Below are positions 60,148 to 64,000 of a DNA stretch of 64,000 nt, piece by piece. The notes under the pieces were generated by a model. It was not told the origin of the DNA. It saw only the letters and a list, made by a program, of their open reading frames with translations, and searched no databases. Every line of letters begins with the position of its first letter. Within the stretch, counting starts at the first letter, position 1. The translations under genes and the position numbers were made by a program. Source of the DNA: Soonwooa sp023440705 (GTDB taxonomy: Bacteria > Bacteroidota > Bacteroidia > Flavobacteriales > Weeksellaceae). The stretch covers positions 3,890-67,889 of the forward strand of contig JAEXRP010000024.1 of NCBI GenBank assembly GCA_023440705.1, given 5' to 3'.

Positions 60148-60228
60148 CGTCACTTCGAGTAGGTTTTGAAAAAACCGTATCGAGAAGTCTTGGTTAAAAT
60201 AGTTCTCGATACGCTACTCGAACTGACG
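60148..60228 (+). repeat. Palindromic repeat, copy 2
   Basis: Same layout as copy 1 (CGTCACTTCGAGTA ... TACTCGAACTGACG), nearly identical in sequence including the GGTTTTGAAAAAACC mini-hairpin. Confidence 0.95.
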
Positions 60229-60278
60229 TAATGTTTTGAAGAATAATATTTATAAGTTATTCTAATCAATGTAGCACA

Positions 60279-60320
60279 CGTCACTTCGAGTGTTTTGCGA
60301 GGCAAAATGTATCGAGAAGT
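60279..60320 (+). repeat. Palindromic repeat, half copy 3, just upstream of the GIY-YIG gene
   Basis: Only the left arm is present: CGTCACTTCGAGT, a different mini-hairpin (TTTTGC-gag-GCAAAA), then GTATCGAGAAGTG. The right arm is missing and the GIY-YIG gene begins 41 bp later; an in-frame ATG lies inside the arm at 60307. Confidence 0.9.
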
Positions 60321-60360
60321 GAAAATAAAGAAGGATTTTTTTAATTTTATATCTATTCAT

Positions 60361-60657
60361 ATGCAGTCTTCTTATGTTTACATACTAAAATGCTCAGATA
60401 ACACCTATTATACAGGTGTTACAAATGATATCTTTCGTAGATTCAACGAGCATCAAGATGGTGTTAATATAAAATGTTATACCTACTTTCGTCGTCCACT
60501 TGAGTTGGTTTTCTACACGCAATTTATGGATATCCAACAAGCCATTTGGTTTGAAAAGAAATTAAAAAAATGGTCACAAGCAAAAAAGGAAGCATTGATA
60601 GAAGGTAGGTATGAAGATCTTCCAAATTTATCAAAGAAGAAATTCAATAAAGATTGA
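60361..60657 (+). CDS. GIY-YIG nuclease-domain protein
   Basis: A 98-residue protein that is a single GIY-YIG domain of the UvrC-N/UPF0213 size class. Motifs: YVYILKCSDNTYYTGVTND (GIY as VYI and YIG as YTG), the conserved Arg in IFRRFNEHQ and the catalytic Glu in AIWFEKKLKKWS. The ATG at 60361 is preferred; in-frame starts at 60307 and 60295 would add residues encoded by half repeat 3. Such small nucleases cut one DNA strand and resemble intron-homing or Slx1-type enzymes, but the role of stand-alone bacterial ones is unclear. It sits inside an array of palindromic repeats, between the polymerase genes. Confidence 0.9.
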   Translation: MQSSYVYILKCSDNTYYTGVTNDIFRRFNEHQDGVNIKCYTYFRRPLELVFYTQFMDIQQAIWFEKKLKKWSQAKKEALIEGRYEDLPNLSKKKFNKD

Positions 60658-60685
60658 TATTTTCTTAATTGAATGCTTTTGTATT

Positions 60686-60774
60686 CGCGTCACTTCGAGT
60701 AGGTTTTGCAAAAACCGTATCGAGAAGTTTTAGTTAAAATAGTTATCGATACGCTGCGCACTCGAACTGACGCG
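60686..60774 (+). repeat. Palindromic repeat, copy 4
   Basis: An 89-bp element, 28 bp after the GIY-YIG stop: CGCGTCACTTCGAGT ... ACTCGAACTGACGCG with mini-hairpin GGTTTTGCAAAAACC and a GCTGCGCA insertion in the right arm. Confidence 0.95.
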
Positions 60775-60820
60775 ATGTCTTTGTAAAAAGTTAATTTTAA
60801 GTTTGTTTGATATGCAATTT

Positions 60821-60906
60821 CGTCACTTCGAGTAGGTTTTGCAAAAACCGTATCGAGAAGTCTTAGTTAAAATAGTTCTCGATACGCTTCGCTACTCGAA
60901 CTGACG
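60821..60906 (+). repeat. Palindromic repeat, copy 5
   Basis: CGTCACTTCGAGTA ... CTACTCGAACTGACG, with mini-hairpin GGTTTTGCAAAAACC on the left and a short GCTTCGC hairpin in the right arm. Confidence 0.95.
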
Positions 60907-60980
60907 CAATATCTAACTTTATTAATAAAGCGATATATAATTTATGGTTTTCGGGTTTTAAGTTTAATGTTTTACGTCAC

Positions 60981-61015
60981 GAATCTCGAATCTCAAATTT
61001 CAAATCTCAAATCCG
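60981..61015 (+). repeat. Degenerate heptanucleotide repeat before dnaE
   Basis: Five units of period 7: GAATCTC, GAATCTC, AAATTTC, AAATCTC, AAATCCG, ending 3 bp before the dnaE start codon. Confidence 0.75.
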
Positions 61016-61018
61016 TCC

Positions 61019-64000
61019 ATGTTCATCAACTGTCATTCATATCACAGCCTGCGTTACGGCACTTTATCCATCGATGATTTGGTGGAGCAAGCGGCGTATT
61101 TAGGATTGAAAGAATTGGTGTTGACGGATATTAATACGGTGACGGGAATTTACGATTTCAAAAAAAAATGTGAAGATAAAGGCATTAAACCTATTATCGG
61201 CGTAGAAATCAGAAAGGAAAATCAATTGTTGTACATCTGCATTGCAAAGGAGTTTTCAGGGATTGGCGAAATCAATAAAATGTTGACGGATTACAATTGT
61301 CAAGGCATTGATTTACCAAAACAAAATCCAGATTTCAAGCAGGTTTTTGTGATTTATCCTTTAGAAAATATCCCCGAAAAATTTTTAGAAAATGAGTTTA
61401 TCGGTATTAGAGAAGAGGAACTTAATTTTTTAATCCGCCCTGAATTAAAAGAACTTCTGCACAAAATGCTCGTTTGGCAACCCGTAACGGTGAGTTCACA
61501 GAAGGAATTTAATCTTCATAAAATTTTACGTGCGATTGAACTCAATACTTTAATTTCAAAACTCAATAACAAAGATTATTGTCAGTCAAACGAGCGTTTC
61601 AAATCTTTATCAGAGTTAAAAGATGATTTTAAATTTCATCCTCAATTAATAGATAATACTGAAAATCTATTGAAACAATGCAGTTTTGAGTTTGATTTTG
61701 AGAAAGTTAAGAACAAAATAAGTTTCACCAATTCAAAAGAAGAAGACGTGGAACTTCTCAAAAAATTAGCCTATTCTGGTTTGGAAAAACGCTATGGATT
61801 GAACCATGAAGTCGCCAGAAAAAGAGTTGAAAAAGAGTTGAAAGTTATTGATGAACTTAATTTTTGCGCTTATTTTCTCATCACTTGGGATATTGTTCAG
61901 TACAGTAATAGGATGGGTTTTATGCATGTTGGACGCGGAAGTGGCGCGAATTCTATCGTCAGTTATTGTTTGGGAATCACGGATATTTGTCCGCTCGAAT
62001 TGGATTTGTATTTTGAGCGATTTTTAAATTTAAACCGAAAATCTCCGCCCGATTTCGACATCGATTGGAGTTGGCAAGATCGAGATACGATTTTAGAATA
62101 TATTTTCAATCGTTATGGTCGCGACCACGTTGCTTTTTGTGGGACGAATGTCGAATTCAAATACCGTTCGATTTTTCGGGAAGTGGGGAAAGCGTTTGGT
62201 TTGCCGAAAGAAGAACTTGATGCATTGGCGAAAAATCCAATGGCAACGCATGATAAAAATGATGTGGTGAAAATGGTTCATAAATACGGATTATTGCTGG
62301 AAAAATTTCCGAACCAGCGCAGTATGCACGCTTGTGGAATTTTAATTTCCGAGGAACCGATTACCAATTTTACCGCTTTAGAAATGCCACCAAAAGGTTT
62401 TCCGATTGTTCAGTTTGATATGAATGTTGCCGAAGAAATTAAGCTCGAAAAACTCGATATTTTGTCGCAACGTGGTTTGGGGACGATTAATGACACGGTG
62501 AAACTCATTAAAGAAACCCGTGGAATCGATGTCGATATTCGAGATACGAGTTTATCTAAAGATGAAGCAAAAACCAACGAATATTTGGAAATTGGAAAAA
62601 CCATCGGCTGTTTTTACATCGAATCTCCTGCGATGCGTGGTTTGCTGCGTCGTTTGAAGTGCGATAATTACAAAGTTTTGGTGGCGGCATCGTCGATTAT
62701 TCGTCCTGGTGTGGCGCAAAGTGGCATGATGCGAGAGTATATTTTTCGACATAATAATCCCGATCAGTTCGAGTTTTTCCATCCCGAATTTGAAAAGCAT
62801 TTAAAGGAAACCTACGGAATCATGGTCTATCAGGAAGATGTAATTAAAATTGCGCAGTATTTCGGAGGTTTAACTTTGGCTGATGGCGATATTTTGCGAA
62901 GAGCGATGAGTGGAAAAAGTCGTTCTATCCAGAAACTTCAAGAAGTCAAAAACAATTTCTTCAAATCTTGTAAAGAAAAAGGTCATTCCGAAAAACTGAC
63001 TGCAGAAGCGTATCGACAGATAGAATCTTTTGCGGGATATTCGTTTTGTAAAGCGCATTCCGCGTCGTATGCTGTAGAAAGTTACCAAAGTTTGTATCTC
63101 AAAGTTTATTATCCCTTGGAATTTATGGTTTCGGTGATTAATAATCAAGGTGGTTTTTATCGCACCGAAGTTTATGTTCACGAAGCTAAAATGTCGGGCG
63201 GAATCATTAGAAATCCTTGTGTTAATACAAGTTGTTTTCAAACGGTTTTAAAGGGGAAAGAAATTTATTTAGGTTTCATGCTTTTAGATGGTTTAGAATC
63301 TAAAATCGCGCACAGAATTGCCGAAGAACGCAGTAGAAATGGAGATTTTAAATCCTTACAAGATTTTATCCGTCGAATTCCCGTTGGTTTGGAAACGATA
63401 CAAATTCTCATTTTTATTGATGCTTTCAGGTTTACAGGAAAGCAAAAAAATGAATTGCTCGTCGAAGCAAGATTGCTTTTAGTCAATTTTAAACCAGAAA
63501 ATAGAGGTTTAATGCTGATTGAAGAACCAATTCAAGAATATCGACTTCCACAACTGAAAAGAGAGCCTTTTGAAGATGCTTTTGATGAGTTTGAGTTGAT
63601 TGGTTTTACCGTTTCTTGCACGCCTTTTGACTTGTTGCAAACCAAATTTCGTGGTGATGTTTTTGTAAAAGATTTGCTTCAAAATCATAAAAAACAAGTG
63701 CGAATGTTGGCATATCTTATTTCTCGAAAACACGTTCCAACAAAGAAAGGAACAATGTATTTCGGAACTTGGATTGACGTAAATGGCGATTATTTTGACA
63801 CAGCACATTTTCCTGATAGTTTAAAAGAATATGATTTTCAGGGTGGTGGTTGTTATTTGCTTTTAGGAACCGTAGAAGTCGATTATCATTTTCCAACAAT
63901 CACGATTCACAAAATGGCGAAAATGCCGATGATTCCCGATCCGCGCTATCATTCCACAGAAGAAAAGCGCTTTGAAGTTATGCAAAATCTAAAAGAAGAC
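61019..64000 (+). CDS. dnaE: DNA polymerase III alpha-type polymerase (DnaE, C-terminus cut by window edge)
   Basis: An open frame of 994 codons from the ATG at 61019 to the window end without a stop. An N-terminal PHP domain (FINCHSYHSLRYGTLSIDDL, VLTDINTVTGIYDF) leads to the polymerase core: GRGSGANSIVSYCLGITD, the two catalytic Asp in PPDFDIDWSWQDRDTI, the third in EIKLEKLDILSQRGLG, and the MVYQEDVIKIAQYFGG and GYSFCKAHSASYAVESYQSL blocks. Near-complete length (about 1000 residues) is short for replicative DnaE (1160) and fits the second, error-prone type (DnaE2/ImuC-like). Being next to a Y-family polymerase supports that. No ImuA-like gene lies between. Confidence 0.9.
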   Translation, partial: MFINCHSYHSLRYGTLSIDDLVEQAAYLGLKELVLTDINTVTGIYDFKKKCEDKGIKPIIGVEIRKENQLLYICIAKEFSGIGEINKMLTDYNCQGIDLPKQNPDFKQVFVIYPLENIPEKFLENEFIGIREEELNFLIRPELKELLHKMLVWQPVTVSSQKEFNLHKILRAIELNTLISKLNNKDYCQSNERFKSLSELKDDFKFHPQLIDNTENLLKQCSFEFDFEKVKNKISFTNSKEEDVELLKKLAYSGLEKRYGLNHEVARKRVEKELKVIDELNFCAYFLITWDIVQYSNRMGFMHVGRGSGANSIVSYCLGITDICPLELDLYFERFLNLNRKSPPDFDIDWSWQDRDTILEYIFNRYGRDHVAFCGTNVEFKYRSIFREVGKAFGLPKEELDALAKNPMATHDKNDVVKMVHKYGLLLEKFPNQRSMHACGILISEEPITNFTALEMPPKGFPIVQFDMNVAEEIKLEKLDILSQRGLGTINDTVKLIKETRGIDVDIRDTSLSKDEAKTNEYLEIGKTIGCFYIESPAMRGLLRRLKCDNYKVLVAASSIIRPGVAQSGMMREYIFRHNNPDQFEFFHPEFEKHLKETYGIMVYQEDVIKIAQYFGGLTLADGDILRRAMSGKSRSIQKLQEVKNNFFKSCKEKGHSEKLTAEAYRQIESFAGYSFCKAHSASYAVESYQSLYLKVYYPLEFMVSVINNQGGFYRTEVYVHEAKMSGGIIRNPCVNTSCFQTVLKGKEIYLGFMLLDGLESKIAHRIAEERSRNGDFKSLQDFIRRIPVGLETIQILIFIDAFRFTGKQKNELLVEARLLLVNFKPENRGLMLIEEPIQEYRLPQLKREPFEDAFDEFELIGFTVSCTPFDLLQTKFRGDVFVKDLLQNHKKQVRMLAYLISRKHVPTKKGTMYFGTWIDVNGDYFDTAHFPDSLKEYDFQGGGCYLLLGTVEVDYHFPTITIHKMAKMPMIPDPRYHSTEEKRFEVMQNLKED

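Noticed and set aside
60279..60360. Half repeat 3 as a group I intron end with a homing GIY-YIG nuclease
   Set aside because: No intron core could be recognised and the gene does not interrupt another gene; dinB and dnaE are both intact around it.
60006..60906. CRISPR array
   Set aside because: Repeats are palindromic, differ in spacing and are partly degenerate; there are no uniform spacers of 30-40 bp and no cas genes.
62093..63899. Several minus-strand frames inside dnaE
   Set aside because: They overlap the strong DnaE reading frame and have no recognisable motifs.

Overview
The window is a piece of a low-GC chromosome from the Bacteroidota, most likely class Flavobacteriia and close to Chryseobacterium (Weeksellaceae). 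The evidence is: three proteins with C-terminal type IX secretion (T9SS) sorting domains (26979, 29167 and 47498); Bacteroidota-type promoters (TTG, about 18 nt, TANNTTTG); gene content such as kbl, alaS, mutS2, kdsA and DUF2723; and a putative sulfonolipid (capnine) gene pair. No rRNA, tRNA, CRISPR array, transposase or prophage was recognised.

Layout. 1-2.0 kb: DUF2339 membrane protein (cut by the left edge) and pheA. 2.3-7.8 kb: a curli-type amyloid operon made of two curlin-repeat subunits, a CsgE with an extra N-terminal domain, CsgF, CsgG with a C-terminal barrel-like extension, and a beta-propeller lipoprotein. It ends at a strong terminator and faces a convergent LuxR-type response regulator whose phospho-acceptor Asp is replaced by Glu. 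8.6-21.4 kb: mostly housekeeping genes (thioesterase, dnaA, LMW phosphatase, tetrapyrrole-methylase family protein, AI-2E transporter, kbl, DinB, rhodanese, queG, DUF2459, L,D-transpeptidase-like lipoprotein, alaS). 21.8-26.4 kb: two secreted repeat proteins that share a TolB/CsgG-like domain; in the larger one the domain appears to be split by about 900 residues of repeats. 27-32 kb: T9SS cargo including an M36 metallopeptidase. 32.3-34.7 kb: the putative cysteate synthase and cysteate acyltransferase pair. 34.9-42.3 kb: DUF2723 and another GT-C-like membrane protein, DUF1697, a TPR protein and kdsA. 42.5-52.5 kb: TonB-dependent transporter, pepE, HD hydrolase, an ELWxxDGT T9SS protein, VOC protein and a lipoprotein gene broken by an in-frame stop. 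52.5-57.8 kb: mutS2 and a YceI/porin/YceI-like cluster. 58.5-64 kb: a mutasome-like locus with a truncated XRE regulator remnant, a Y-family polymerase and a DnaE-type polymerase that runs off the right edge.

The most striking feature is at 60.0-60.9 kb. About 1 kb between the Y-family polymerase gene and dnaE is filled by four full copies and one half copy of an 81-89 bp palindromic repeat, surrounding a small GIY-YIG nuclease gene whose upstream region is the half copy. This resembles REP/RAYT partnerships, but with a GIY-YIG nuclease instead of a transposase. Other unexplained elements are a GC-rich block at 45.0-45.16 kb, a second, related-looking one at 18.5 kb, 7-bp-period tandem repeats just upstream of several genes, and a nested palindrome of about 180 bp at 21.6 kb.

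Gene calls rest on reading the translated sequence and recognising motifs. No database search was run.
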